A stretch of DNA of 64,000 bases from Fluviicola chungangensis. GTDB lineage: Bacteria; Bacteroidota; Bacteroidia; Flavobacteriales_D; Crocinitomicaceae. The notes beneath the pieces are model-generated. The model did not search any database. It was not told the origin of the DNA and saw only the letters and a list, made by a program, of their open reading frames with translations. Each line of letters begins with the position of its first letter. Position 1 is the stretch's first letter. The stretch covers positions 496,001 through 560,000 of the forward strand of contig NZ_VLPL01000002.1 in assembly GCF_007558725.1 (NCBI RefSeq). Reading direction: 5' to 3'. Both the position numbers and the translations under genes were made by a program. Shown here in pieces: positions 9,058 through 18,377 of the stretch.

Positions 9058-12000
9058 TTATTCTTCGTAATTCATGTAGATCTCTTCTTCCCCGTAATAA
9101 CCTTCCGGGGCTTCACTATTGTTCATGTTGATGCCGTAGTACTTTCGTTTCAGCTCTTTCCCGATCTGATAGGTGATCACGCTGACATCCAACAATTTCT
9201 CCTGGTAACTCAAAATAGCATCGAGATTTTCCAGGTTCGGATTCAGGCAGATTTCGCTCATGTTCTTTACACTTCCCAAATCACCTTTTAACCAGCGGCC
9301 GTTGCGTTTGCCCATTACATACTCACCAACCTGGTTTAGGTTACCGTTGACGTCGTACAGTTTCCAGATCCCGGTCGGTAACCCGTCTTTTACCCAGCCT
9401 TCATTTTGAATGGACCCATTGTCGTAATAGTTTTTGACATACCCGTTTTTCCGGTGTTGTGAGCTGTCTTTTTCCCAGAAACAATACAGCATCCGTTCTT
9501 CATTGTGGTCCGTATGCGCACAGTCGTATTTTTCAAATTTCTCGATGATCCAGTTTTTACTCAAAGGATTGTCGTTTTCATCCAGGTAATAAAGAATTCC
9601 CTTCGATTTGAATTTGATGCTGTCATTTACCGTAATAATGCTGTCAAAGTATTCTACTTCCATTAGTTTCTTCCCGAAGTAATTGAAGTATTTCCAGCAG
9701 CCTGTTTTTATTCCTTTGGAAATGGTCCCGATACGAGCAATGGTGTCGTTCGGGTAATACTTGGTGATGTGATAATCAATACCGGTTTTATTGACCAGGC
9801 TTGGTCTTCCGTAATACGGTTCGTTTAAACTGTAATCGGAGTAACCGACCTGGTAGATCAATTGGTCGATGCTGGAACTGGTTGTAATGTCTGCAAAATT
9901 GAATGCAATAGAATCCCTCCAATCAAATTCGTAACGCACGCTGAGTTCGTTTTCTTCCCAGATCTTTTCCTCGACCGGCTGATTGTATTGGAACTTCACA
10001 TATTGGTATTTGAAACCGAGTGTATCGTAAGCTTCATAATCATCAATTGGCTGACCGCTTAGGAAAAAGCCTTTTTTTGCCAGTTTGCCGTTTGAATGAT
10101 AGGCTACGGATTCGCCCTGCAAGGCCCCGTTTTTGAAACTTAAGTCAAAGATCAATATGGAATCTTTTTCAGGGCCGGTGAAATAGGTCTTTACATTCCC
10201 GTCGATGTATCCGTTTTTATAATACGATTGACTGAAGAATAATTTGTTGCGTTTGAATTCAAGGCCTTCCTTGGCTCCATCCACAAAGTTCACATACGTC
10301 AGTGTGTCGCCTATCCAGTTCATGGTAGTATACGGACCGTTCAGAGCACCATTTTTATAAGTACACTTTGATTCCAGATAATACGTCTTTTTTAAGGGAT
10401 ATTCTTCGTATTTGGAAAGCGGATCTTCGTAGCCTATTAGTTCGTCTTCGTTTTTTGGCTTCGGTTTGGGAAGCACTAAATTGTAATCTAAATTGTCTCC
10501 ATGAGCTTCCCCGTTTTTAAAGCCGATGGTTGATCGCACTTTTCCGAATTGATCTTTGTAAGTCCAGAGACCTTCGGGTTTTCCGTTCAGGTATTTTCCT
10601 TCTGCAAAAGTAAATACGGATCCGGTTTCTCCTTTTAAGCGGGCAGATCGGCTTGAAAAGCTTTCCCCGTCATATTCGCGTTGCCCGTCAATTTCGTAAA
10701 GCGGACGGTCATACATTGCGGTGAAAACTCCGTAAAGGGTGGTAAATAATCCGGTAACTGAGTGGGAAACCTGTCCTGAACCACCGAATTCGGATAGGTA
10801 TCCTAACAGGAAGTCAGTTCTCTTCCCGGATTTTAAATACGCTTTGACTGCTGCTTTGTACAGTTTTAGATCCGTTTTTCCGTCAGGAAGGGAGAGCTGA
10901 ATCAGCTGATCGGAAGCGCTCACATGAAAACTTCCCTGTTTGTCTTTCAGTTTGAATGTTCCGGTAAAAGGTTTGCCGTTCACCAGGAGCTCATCGTCTT
11001 TTTCGACCGTGTACTTGTATTCCCAATAGAAAGCCAGCTTTTCAAGTGGAACGGTATCGGATAAACTTGATTTCCAATAATCGTCCAGGGTCCCGTTTTG
11101 AATGGTTTTTAACGTCAGGTTTTTGAATTTCCAGGTTTTTACGGCATTCATATTGAGGTAATCTTCCGAAAAAATGACTTCCTGAGTGGATACCGTATCA
11201 CCCATGAGGTTCAGTTGAAACGCATTCAAAGTCCTGCTCTTCGGGTAGAAATAAACGATTTTTGCCAGGGAAGAATCCAGTTTGAAACGTTCCTCGATCA
11301 ATAATATTTTTTCCGGCATCGCTCCGGGTTTGATTTCCTTGTCTTCCGAATAAATGAATGTCGGGTTTCCGTAGTTCCGGTCGTATTCTTTGTCTCCAAT
11401 GGTTACGAAATCTGGATTTTTCCGGGAAGGACTGCTTAAAATATTTCCTATGGAATCGTGGTAAGTTTCATAGTATTTGACACCGTTATAATCGTAAAAA
11501 CGCTGCACATACTGATTTGAATCTACCAAGAAAACCACTTCGTTTGCGATGGTCCCGTTGTCCCAGTAAACAGGTTCTTCTTTTACCAGTTTTCCGTCTT
11601 TTACTTCAAAGCGGTACTGCAATTGCCCGTTCTGATAGTAATGCTCTACGATTCCTTCATATGCATACAAATAACCCATTGAGTCGATCAGATCGTTGAG
11701 CTTGTACCGTTTTTTGTTCACGAATTCGTAAAATTCATTTGGATTGTAATCCGGTCCGGGGGTAAAATCAAACTCTGAGCCGTAATCATAATATTCTCCT
11801 TCGTACAGTTCTTCTTCACCTTCGTAACTCGTCAAATTTTCTTCCGGTAATTCGATGTTGTCGTTTTGAACTTCCTGGACGGTGAGGAAGGTGCTGAAAT
11901 CCGGGAAATCTGTTGCATAACCCAAATCATATTTATTTTCGTCATTGGGGGAGCTGTTTACCAGCACTAAGGAATCTTCCCGACTGTAGCCCATAAATTC

Positions 12001-12960
12001 ATAGGGAATGATGCTGTGTCGAATGATGGGAGATTTCCCTCTTTTTTTGTCGCTTCGAATGGTATACCGGTCGATCAGGATCTTTTCTGGTCCTTTTGTA
12101 ATGATCAGTTTCCCTTTTTTGTCAACTGTTACCGTGGTTTTATAGCCATAAATTTCCCACGATCCGGAAGTTTGGTCTGCCAGGAAATTTCCGGAAGTCA
12201 GCAATTCCTGGTTTTGGTAAACGGTAAACGGTCCGTTTTTCAATCCGTCTGAAAAAGTAAAGGTTGTTTTTGTTGTATCGTAAATCATCTTTTGCAGGCG
12301 GCTTTCTATCGATTCCTTGGGATCGTAGGTGTAAGACTCATCGATCTTCTGCATGTATTCGTATAAGCGCCAGGTACCTGTTTTTTCACTGTTCCTGTAA
12401 TTTCCGGTTTTCACTGTTTTTCCATCCGGAGCATACCAGGTGCTGCTTCCTTCAATGAGGTTGTTTTTAATTGAAAAAAAAGCAGCAACGACATCATTTT
12501 TGTAGCGCAAAACGCGTCCGGAGATAAATGGGATATCCCGGTAGTACATCACATAATCTCCGTCCGGAAGAGATACCAATGCGGGAGTCGGGTCAACCGT
12601 AATACCATTGTCGGTTGTGACCATAAAAAATGGATGTTTCTCCAGCATTTCCTCAAAATCCTTCAGGTATTTTTTATATGATTTCGGAAATTTGAAAGCG
12701 GTTTTTTTCTCCAGTTCCGAAATGGGTTCTTCGCTGACCGAAACGATTTTTTCATTGCGCTCGTCCCTTTTGATGACTTCTTTCCGGTCGGCAAAATTCA
12801 GGTAATATTCCTGCATTCCTGCAACAGCCTGCTGGTGTGGATAAACATAATAGTTTTTACCATCAATAGTAACCTTTTCTGTTTGAGCAAAAACAACAAA
12901 AGAAGTAAGAGAAAGAACGATTGCGAGGATGAATTTTCTTTCTGAGGTATTGTTGATCAT
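9058..12960 (-). CDS. Giant secreted MORN-like repeat protein (YwqK-type repeats)
   Basis: The 1300-residue protein has a signal peptide (MINNTSERKFILAIVLSLTSF to VFAQ). Its body holds many scattered repeats of the MORN_2/YwqK kind, in which an aromatic, a Gly and a Trp recur: GNYRNSEKTGTWRLYEY (about residue 185), GNFLADQTSGSWEIYGY (about 255), YHSNGKLAKKGFFLSGQP (about 960), GWVKDGLPTGIWKLY and GEYVMGKRNGRWLKG (about 1190-1225). Such repeats form beta-hairpin arrays; no enzymatic domain is visible. There is no T9SS sorting domain at the C-terminus, so a periplasmic place is likely. It appears to be a single-gene unit. The role is unknown. Confidence 0.82.
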   Translation of the reverse strand: MINNTSERKFILAIVLSLTSFVVFAQTEKVTIDGKNYYVYPHQQAVAGMQEYYLNFADRKEVIKRDERNEKIVSVSEEPISELEKKTAFKFPKSYKKYLKDFEEMLEKHPFFMVTTDNGITVDPTPALVSLPDGDYVMYYRDIPFISGRVLRYKNDVVAAFFSIKNNLIEGSSTWYAPDGKTVKTGNYRNSEKTGTWRLYEYMQKIDESYTYDPKESIESRLQKMIYDTTKTTFTFSDGLKNGPFTVYQNQELLTSGNFLADQTSGSWEIYGYKTTVTVDKKGKLIITKGPEKILIDRYTIRSDKKRGKSPIIRHSIIPYEFMGYSREDSLVLVNSSPNDENKYDLGYATDFPDFSTFLTVQEVQNDNIELPEENLTSYEGEEELYEGEYYDYGSEFDFTPGPDYNPNEFYEFVNKKRYKLNDLIDSMGYLYAYEGIVEHYYQNGQLQYRFEVKDGKLVKEEPVYWDNGTIANEVVFLVDSNQYVQRFYDYNGVKYYETYHDSIGNILSSPSRKNPDFVTIGDKEYDRNYGNPTFIYSEDKEIKPGAMPEKILLIEERFKLDSSLAKIVYFYPKSRTLNAFQLNLMGDTVSTQEVIFSEDYLNMNAVKTWKFKNLTLKTIQNGTLDDYWKSSLSDTVPLEKLAFYWEYKYTVEKDDELLVNGKPFTGTFKLKDKQGSFHVSASDQLIQLSLPDGKTDLKLYKAAVKAYLKSGKRTDFLLGYLSEFGGSGQVSHSVTGLFTTLYGVFTAMYDRPLYEIDGQREYDGESFSSRSARLKGETGSVFTFAEGKYLNGKPEGLWTYKDQFGKVRSTIGFKNGEAHGDNLDYNLVLPKPKPKNEDELIGYEDPLSKYEEYPLKKTYYLESKCTYKNGALNGPYTTMNWIGDTLTYVNFVDGAKEGLEFKRNKLFFSQSYYKNGYIDGNVKTYFTGPEKDSILIFDLSFKNGALQGESVAYHSNGKLAKKGFFLSGQPIDDYEAYDTLGFKYQYVKFQYNQPVEEKIWEENELSVRYEFDWRDSIAFNFADITTSSSIDQLIYQVGYSDYSLNEPYYGRPSLVNKTGIDYHITKYYPNDTIARIGTISKGIKTGCWKYFNYFGKKLMEVEYFDSIITVNDSIKFKSKGILYYLDENDNPLSKNWIIEKFEKYDCAHTDHNEERMLYCFWEKDSSQHRKNGYVKNYYDNGSIQNEGWVKDGLPTGIWKLYDVNGNLNQVGEYVMGKRNGRWLKGDLGSVKNMSEICLNPNLENLDAILSYQEKLLDVSVITYQIGKELKRKYYGINMNNSEAPEGYYGEEEIYMNYEE

Positions 12961-13004
12961 GGAATAACGGGATTTTTTAATATCGTGTAAAAATTAAAGC
13001 GTTG

Positions 13005-13958
13005 TTAGGGGTAATAAGTATAGGTGAATAATTCATGTGTCTGGTAATTGTTTACTCCTTCTGCATGTTCTTTTTTATGGATAATTTTTGTTGGCAAATG
13101 GTTGTTGTCATAATAAATGAGAGACTTTACAGAGGTTACAAATGTTTTGTCAATAAAAGTGGAATCAATGTAGCCGTTAAAATGCCCGTCATTGTAGTTG
13201 AAGTAACGTTTCTTAAAGAAAGGATAATCTTCATTGGTAATCAGTTTCGGAAAGTTGCCGGTGTAATATTGGTAATTTGAAATAAATGTTTCTTTGACTT
13301 TGTTTCTCACTTTGTAGCGTTTCACAGGTCTGTCCGGAGATCCCAGGATGATCCAGTCATTTGGCAAAGGATTTGCAAGCGAATCGACCGAAAGAGGGCC
13401 AAAGTATTTTTTGTTCAGAATAAAATGAATCAGGTCCATTTCATTGGAAGCGACAAAAGAAGCATAGCTCGGGGATAACTTGTTCGGATCGTAGGTGAAA
13501 GTAGTATTCTCCACACCGTAAAAATTGTCTTTTTGGACTGCTTCGGAATAATTCAGTTGACCGGGCTCACTGATCCTGAAAGACTGATTCGAAATCACAA
13601 TTCCTTCTGAAAAGTCTGTTATTTGAAGCTGAATTAATCTCCCGGACTGATTAAAGGTGTAAATCAGTGTTCTTTTTGGAAACGTTTCATCTTCCGATTC
13701 GGGATTGTAGACACTGGTATCTGAAATGACCCCTTTAAACGAAGTGACGGTTAACTGCTGGATTTTTTTACTGGCTACGATACTGTCGTTAAACCAAAAT
13801 GGGAAATTGATCAGGGATGCGATTTCTTCCTGAAAATAAAGCGGGTGAATCAGATCCGGCATAATTTGGACCTCTCGGACCTGAACTTTCTTTTTTTGTG
13901 CGCAATCTGAAAGTAAAAATCCGGCTAAAATCAACAGGTAAACAAGGGTTCGTTTCAT
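13005..13958 (-). CDS. Predicted lipoprotein, unknown function
   Basis: A 317-residue protein with a lipoprotein signal (MKRTLVYLLILAGFLLSDC). The rest is mixed polar sequence without a domain I recognise; it mentions no repeat or membrane segment. It is read in the same direction as the MORN-like gene with a 44-bp gap and may be co-transcribed with it. A 7/8 match to the -7 box (TACCTTTA, minus strand, 13964-13971) lies 5 nt upstream of the ATG. Confidence 0.8.
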   Translation of the reverse strand: MKRTLVYLLILAGFLLSDCAQKKKVQVREVQIMPDLIHPLYFQEEIASLINFPFWFNDSIVASKKIQQLTVTSFKGVISDTSVYNPESEDETFPKRTLIYTFNQSGRLIQLQITDFSEGIVISNQSFRISEPGQLNYSEAVQKDNFYGVENTTFTYDPNKLSPSYASFVASNEMDLIHFILNKKYFGPLSVDSLANPLPNDWIILGSPDRPVKRYKVRNKVKETFISNYQYYTGNFPKLITNEDYPFFKKRYFNYNDGHFNGYIDSTFIDKTFVTSVKSLIYYDNNHLPTKIIHKKEHAEGVNNYQTHELFTYTYYP

Positions 13959-14007
13959 CCAATTAAAGGTAATATATTTTGTTTTGTTCTAAACCTTATT
14001 GGTTTTG

Positions 14008-14095
14008 AAGTTTTTAGTTCCGAAATGTTCAAATGTTCGAATTTGAAGTTTAAATACTTGAACTTCTTGAACCCTTTCCACCTTTTGAACTTTTT
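14008..14095. repeat. Cluster of TTGAAC/GTTCAA hexamers in a divergent intergenic gap
   Basis: Between the lipoprotein (minus) and ygiQ (plus), TTGAAC occurs at 14058, 14067 and 14085 and its complement GTTCAA at 14027. A similar cluster (four copies) is at 55996-56039. The remainder of the 219-bp gap is AT-rich with the ygiQ promoter box at its end. Confidence 0.5.
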
Positions 14096-14165
14096 TTAAC
14101 TTCCTTCTAAGCTGTTAATGTAATACAAAACCTTCAGTTATAAGGCTTAAACGGCTCTTTTTTGG

Positions 14166-14173
14166 TAACTTTG
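14166..14173 (+). promoter_or_regulatory. -7 promoter box of ygiQ
   Basis: TAACTTTG is a perfect TAnnTTTG; only four bases separate it from the ATG at 14178, so the transcript would be leaderless or translation would begin at the ATG two codons later (14184). Confidence 0.6.
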
Positions 14174-14177
14174 CCCC

Positions 14178-16115
14178 ATGGATATGGAAAGGCCGATAAC
14201 AGACTGGTTGCCGCTGACAAAAAAAGAGGTTGAAAAAAGAGGTTGGGACGAACTGGATGTGGTCCTGATTTCCGGTGATGCCTATGTGGATCATCCGGCT
14301 TTCGGTACTGCAGTTATTGGAAGGATCATTGAAAGTGAGGGGTTTAAGATCGGGGTAATTGCCCAGCCGAACTGGAGAGATGATTTGCGGGATTTTAAGA
14401 AATTGGGAAAACCCAAATATTTCTTCGGAGTAACTGCCGGATGCATGGATTCCATGGTTAATCATTACACTGCTGGAAAGCGTTTGCGCTCTACGGATGC
14501 TTATACGCCCGGTGGAGTTTCCGGGTTCAGACCCGATTATGCAACAACTGTTTATACCCGGATTTTAAAAGAATTGTATCCTGATGTACCCGTATTGATC
14601 GGGGGAATTGAGGCTTCTCTCAGAAGGGTGACTCATTACGATTATTGGAAGGATGAATTGATGCCTTCTATTTTGGTTGATTCACAAGCCGATTTATTGG
14701 TTTACGGAATGGGCGAACAACCTTTACGGGATTTGCTTCGCTTGTTGAAAAAGGGAGTTCCTTTTAGTTCCCTGACGACCATTAACCAGGTTGCATTTAT
14801 CCAGGATTCTTCCAAAGAACTTCCCAAAAACAAACAGTGGGAAACCGTTGAACTGGCCAGCCACGAGTTGTGTCAGAAGGATAAATTGGCTTACGCTGCG
14901 AACTTCAAAATCGTAGAAGTTGAGTCCAATAAACTAAAAGCGAATCGTATTATTCAGCAGGTTGGTTCCAAAACCTTGATTATTAATCCCCCATATCGTA
15001 CCATGACCGAAAAGGAAATGGACCAGTCATTCGATATGCCTTATACACGCCTGCCACACCCGAAGTACAAGAAACGGGGCACCATTCCGGCGTATGAAAT
15101 GATCAAATTTTCGATCAATATGCACCGGGGATGTTTCGGGGGCTGCAGCTTTTGTACGATTTCCGCTCACCAGGGAAAATTCATTTCTTCCCGTTCTGAA
15201 AAAAGTATCCTGAATGAGATCGATGAGGTGGTAAAACATCCGGAGTTCAAGGGATATTTATCCGATATCGGTGGACCTTCTGCGAACATGTACCGTATGA
15301 AAGGAAAGGTGGAAGCAATCTGTGAACGCTGCTCCAGTCCCAGTTGTATTCATCCGGTCATTTGTAATAACCTGGATACATCTCACAAAGCAATGACAGA
15401 ATTGTATCGTAAGATCGATGCGCATCCGAAGATCAAAAAAGCCTTTGTGGGTTCGGGGATCCGTTACGATTTATTGGTAGATGATTTCAATAAGAACAAC
15501 GAAGACGGTAATCACGATGAGTATATTGAACAGCTGATCACGCGCCATGTGAGCGGCCGGCTGAAAGTTGCCCCGGAGCACACTTCCGATGCTACTTTGC
15601 GGGTGATGCGCAAACCGTCGTTTAAGTATTTTCATAAGTTTAAAGAGAAGTACGACCGTATTTCGGAGAAAAACAAGTTGAATCAGCCTTTGATCCCGTA
15701 CTTTATATCTTCTCATCCGGGCTGCGAGGAAGCAGATATGGCTAACCTCGCTGCGGAAACAAAAGATATGGGCTTCCAATTGGAGCAGGTCCAGGATTTT
15801 ACACCAACTCCAATGACGGTTTCGGAAGTAATTTACTACACGGGAGTGCATCCATATACGCTGAAACCGATTTACACAGCAAAAGGTGTGGACGAAAAGA
15901 AAAATCAGAATCGTTTTTTCTTCTGGTATAAAAGGGAGAACCGGGATTGGATCAAGGACCGGTTAACAAAGGCTAAAAGACCGGAGCTAATCTCCCAATT
16001 ACTGGGAGATCAACGCGGCCCATCTATGAATAGTGGTAAAACAAATAGCGGTAATTCTTCCAAATCGAGCGCGAACGTACCAAACTGGTTGAGCGAGCGC
16101 AGGAAAAAAAAATAA
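14178..16115 (+). CDS. YgiQ family radical SAM protein
   Basis: Radical S-adenosylmethionine protein of unknown substrate. The N-terminal 200 residues fit the UPF0313/YgiQ region (PITDWLPLTKKEVEKRGW, ISGDAYVDHPAFG, LIGGIEASLRR). The [4Fe-4S] motif CFGGCSFC has Cys at about residues 319, 323 and 326. Further family landmarks are SDIGGPSANMY, GSGIRYDLL and FTPTPMTVSEVIYYTG. A low-complexity Ser/Asn/Gly stretch precedes a basic C-terminus. The 645 residues are in the family range. It is monocistronic, with its own promoter and a 3' hairpin. Confidence 0.94.
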   Translation: MDMERPITDWLPLTKKEVEKRGWDELDVVLISGDAYVDHPAFGTAVIGRIIESEGFKIGVIAQPNWRDDLRDFKKLGKPKYFFGVTAGCMDSMVNHYTAGKRLRSTDAYTPGGVSGFRPDYATTVYTRILKELYPDVPVLIGGIEASLRRVTHYDYWKDELMPSILVDSQADLLVYGMGEQPLRDLLRLLKKGVPFSSLTTINQVAFIQDSSKELPKNKQWETVELASHELCQKDKLAYAANFKIVEVESNKLKANRIIQQVGSKTLIINPPYRTMTEKEMDQSFDMPYTRLPHPKYKKRGTIPAYEMIKFSINMHRGCFGGCSFCTISAHQGKFISSRSEKSILNEIDEVVKHPEFKGYLSDIGGPSANMYRMKGKVEAICERCSSPSCIHPVICNNLDTSHKAMTELYRKIDAHPKIKKAFVGSGIRYDLLVDDFNKNNEDGNHDEYIEQLITRHVSGRLKVAPEHTSDATLRVMRKPSFKYFHKFKEKYDRISEKNKLNQPLIPYFISSHPGCEEADMANLAAETKDMGFQLEQVQDFTPTPMTVSEVIYYTGVHPYTLKPIYTAKGVDEKKNQNRFFFWYKRENRDWIKDRLTKAKRPELISQLLGDQRGPSMNSGKTNSGNSSKSSANVPNWLSERRKKK

Positions 16116-16176
16116 GCAACAGGCCGTGAAAAACTCAGTGAAAGTGGAAACGGTAATTTCGTTACGACCTGTTGCT
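16115..16176. terminator. Long imperfect hairpin at the 3' end of ygiQ
   Basis: AGCAACAGGCCGT (16115-16127) pairs with ACGACCTGTTGCT (16164-16176) with one mismatch in 13. The 36-nt interior contains a further short AACG/CGTT pairing. It begins at the ygiQ stop codon and lies between convergent genes. There is no clean U-run, so terminator function is uncertain. Confidence 0.45.
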
Positions 16177-16195
16177 GTAATCTTATTTTAGTTCT

Positions 16196-16402
16196 TTAGA
16201 TTGCGATATTACGTGTAGACCAAACTTGCAGCAGTGATTTGTTCATGTGCAGATAGCTTTCTATTGCAATCACTGAAGAACCAACCTTCGATATACAGTA
16301 AAGCAACTCTTCTTCGGAACACTTCAACTCGCTGCTCCAATAGGAGATATTCGTTTTGCTGTGAATATCTACTCTTGGTTTGTTTATTTGATCATGTATC
16401 AT
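16196..16402 (-). CDS. DUF3606 family small protein
   Basis: A 68-residue protein. The stretch RVDIHSKTNISYWSSELK followed by CSEEELLYCISKVGSSVIAI fits the DUF3606 pattern (Asp near the start, YW, then a helical eeL..av..vG..). Function is unknown. The longest reading starts with TTG at 16462, upstream of a perfect promoter box (16436-16443). The ATG at 16400-16402 is therefore the start. Confidence 0.72.
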   Translation of the reverse strand: MIHDQINKPRVDIHSKTNISYWSSELKCSEEELLYCISKVGSSVIAIESYLHMNKSLLQVWSTRNIAI

Positions 16403-16435
16403 CTCAAACAGTGAATTAATTTTGTTATGTTGAAA

Positions 16436-16443
16436 CAAATGTA
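16436..16443 (-). promoter_or_regulatory. -7 box (with -33 TTG) of the DUF3606 gene
   Basis: Minus strand TACATTTG, a perfect TAnnTTTG. A -33 TTG lies at 16464-16466 with a 20-bp spacer, the best full promoter in this part of the window. It is 33 nt upstream of the ATG at 16402. Confidence 0.65.
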
Positions 16444-16632
16444 GGTCCCGGATTTGATCCAAACAACCGTATTTTTACTGAAAATGCATTGCGGAAAACC
16501 ACATTTTTTTGATTTTGTGAAAATTTTAAACCCATTAAAATCAGGGATATGGCAGATTTCGCTGTTTTAGCGGTTTGGAAGTTCAATTTATTCCAGTTAT
16601 AATTGATCCCGTATAACTTAAACTATATTATT

Positions 16633-16959
16633 ATGTCATTTACAGGAAACGAAGGGGGACAAATTACCCTAGCAGAAGGGGCAGCTTTGACAAAGGCATA
16701 TCGTGATAAAAATCCGAATGCTATAAAAGCAAGATTTTTTGGAAGAGCCGGGATTGAACAAATTTTAGCTCAACCCGATTGTAAAGGTTTGCGTTTGTAT
16801 TTTGGTCATGGCGTCGATGGAACCCCTGAATTGGTAATGGTTGGCGCGGACTCCAATGAAAATGACATGCTGGACATAATTTATGATTTTTCAAAACCAT
16901 GTCCTGCTAGTTGTAGCAGTGTCAATTTATTGAACAGTGATCAAGGGAGTTTGAGGTAA
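16633..16959 (+). CDS. Small unknown protein, first gene of a sensory operon
   Basis: The 108-residue protein starts at the ATG 16633 (MSFTGNEGGQITLAEGAAL); an in-frame upstream codon at 16603 gives non-characteristic sequence. It is soluble, with no signal peptide. It contains KARFFGRAGIEQILAQPDC, LRLYFGHGVDGTPELVMVG and a Cys-rich C-terminus PCPASCSSVNLLNS. I recall similar small proteins with a C-P-x-x-C end in other Bacteroidota but know no function for them. It ends 3 bp before a membrane-protein gene, then a histidine kinase and a response regulator follow. A role in the same signalling system is inference. Confidence 0.75.
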   Translation: MSFTGNEGGQITLAEGAALTKAYRDKNPNAIKARFFGRAGIEQILAQPDCKGLRLYFGHGVDGTPELVMVGADSNENDMLDIIYDFSKPCPASCSSVNLLNSDQGSLR

Positions 16960-16962
16960 TCG

Positions 16963-17610
16963 ATGAGTGGCTTGGAGTATCTTGTTATTTCATCCTACTT
17001 TTTTCCAATAGGGATTGGTTTGGCGCTTCTGGTTTGGAAGCGCCTTATTTTTGTTGGAAAGATGTTGTGGTTTTACTTATTATTCACTGTTTGTGTAGAA
17101 ATAGTTAGCGCTACTCTTGCAACTAATGGGATTAACAACCTATGGCTTTATAGGATCTATCTCTATGTTGAATTAGTCTTTCCTAGTCTTTTTTTCTTCA
17201 AACAGTTGTCGAATAGAAATAGCAAGAATATTTTACTATTTGCTTTCTCAACAGCCATTGTATTAACTACTCTTACGAATTTTTTTGACGATTGGCAAAG
17301 CCATGCTTCTGTTCAAACTGGAATTACTTTTGGTTGTATCGCACTTATTATCATCAGTTATTTCATCGAAATGTTTCGTACGGAAAATGTATTTAATCCG
17401 TTTAAAGATATTTATTTTCTTGTTGGCGCAACGTTGCTTTTGGCGCATTCTTGTACTTTGATATATAATTTACTTTATGATTACTTGGTAATAGGATATT
17501 TTGGGGATGAGATGCTCAAAATTCTGAATAAGGGGAATCTAGGGTTGGTTTTACTTTATAATATTTTATATTCATACGCACTATGGATCAGCAGGAAACC
17601 TCAAATTTAG
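16963..17610 (+). CDS. Multi-pass membrane protein in two-component operon
   Basis: A 215-residue, strongly hydrophobic protein with about six or seven predicted helices (for example YFFPIGIGLALLVWKRLIF, MLWFYLLFTVCVEIVSATL, ITFGCIALIIISYFIEMF, LGLVLLYNILYSYALWI). No known domain is recognised. The start follows the previous stop by 3 bp and its end overlaps the histidine kinase start by 28 bp, so translation is probably coupled. It is a candidate for the signal-sensing part, since the kinase has no sensor domain. Confidence 0.78.
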   Translation: MSGLEYLVISSYFFPIGIGLALLVWKRLIFVGKMLWFYLLFTVCVEIVSATLATNGINNLWLYRIYLYVELVFPSLFFFKQLSNRNSKNILLFAFSTAIVLTTLTNFFDDWQSHASVQTGITFGCIALIIISYFIEMFRTENVFNPFKDIYFLVGATLLLAHSCTLIYNLLYDYLVIGYFGDEMLKILNKGNLGLVLLYNILYSYALWISRKPQI

Positions 17611-18377
17611 GACTCTTACTAATTATTGGTACCCTGGCAATGTTCATCATGGCTTTGAGTATCATTGTTTTTGCCGTGCTGTACCAACAGAAAATGCGCC
17701 GCAAAAAGCAGGAAATGATTCAAATGGAGCTGAACTACAAGAATGAAATGGTGCAGGCTACGTTGGATGCCAAGGAACTGGAACAGCGCCGGATCGCCAT
17801 CGAACTGCACGATGATATCGGGTCCTCGCTTACCGCCTTGAAATTGTCATTTGCCCTGCTGCCTATTGATGAAGACGAGCGAAAATTATTGAACGCGGGC
17901 ATCCAGGATACAATCAACAAGGTGCGTAGCCTTTCCAATCGCTTACTTCCTACCATTTTGGAAGAATTAGGACTTGTTCCGGCGGTAAAAAGCCTGGTAA
18001 ATACCCTCGCACAGCAAATCCCTCACGTTCAATTTTCTATAATTGCAGTGAATGACCCGAAACATCCAGCTCAGACAAGAGAAGTGAGCCTGGCGGTTTA
18101 TCGGATCTTGCAGGAATTAATAAACAACATTCTGAAATATGCCGAAGCAACAGCGATCGAAATAGTGCTGGAACAAAATGAAGAAGGTATCCGTATGAGT
18201 GTGAGTGACAACGGGAAGGGATTTATCCCCACCCAGGATGACAAACGAAAATCCCAAAGTTTGGGACTAAAAAATATTGAAAGCAGGAGCCAGCAAATTG
18301 ATGCAAAAATCGAATATCAATTAATGGAACCGGGAACTAAAGTTGTTTTAATATGGCAGGTGAAGGAGGAAATATAA
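17583..18377 (+). CDS. Sensor histidine kinase, HisKA_3/NarX-type
   Basis: A 264-residue kinase: one N-terminal membrane helix (about residues 9-33), a short coiled coil, then the dimerisation/phosphoacceptor helix ELHDDIGSSLTALK with His at about residue 76. The ATP-binding domain shows RILQELINNILKYAEA (N box), SDNGKGF (G1) and SLGLKNIESR (G2). There is no extracellular sensor domain. It overlaps the upstream membrane-protein gene by 28 bp and the downstream response regulator by 25 bp. Confidence 0.93.
   Translation: MDQQETSNLGLLLIIGTLAMFIMALSIIVFAVLYQQKMRRKKQEMIQMELNYKNEMVQATLDAKELEQRRIAIELHDDIGSSLTALKLSFALLPIDEDERKLLNAGIQDTINKVRSLSNRLLPTILEELGLVPAVKSLVNTLAQQIPHVQFSIIAVNDPKHPAQTREVSLAVYRILQELINNILKYAEATAIEIVLEQNEEGIRMSVSDNGKGFIPTQDDKRKSQSLGLKNIESRSQQIDAKIEYQLMEPGTKVVLIWQVKEEI

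Noticed and set aside
16403-16632. Hidden gene in the 230-bp gap before the sensory operon
   Set aside because: Apart from the DUF3606 promoter I see only AT-rich sequence and no frame with a protein-like pattern.
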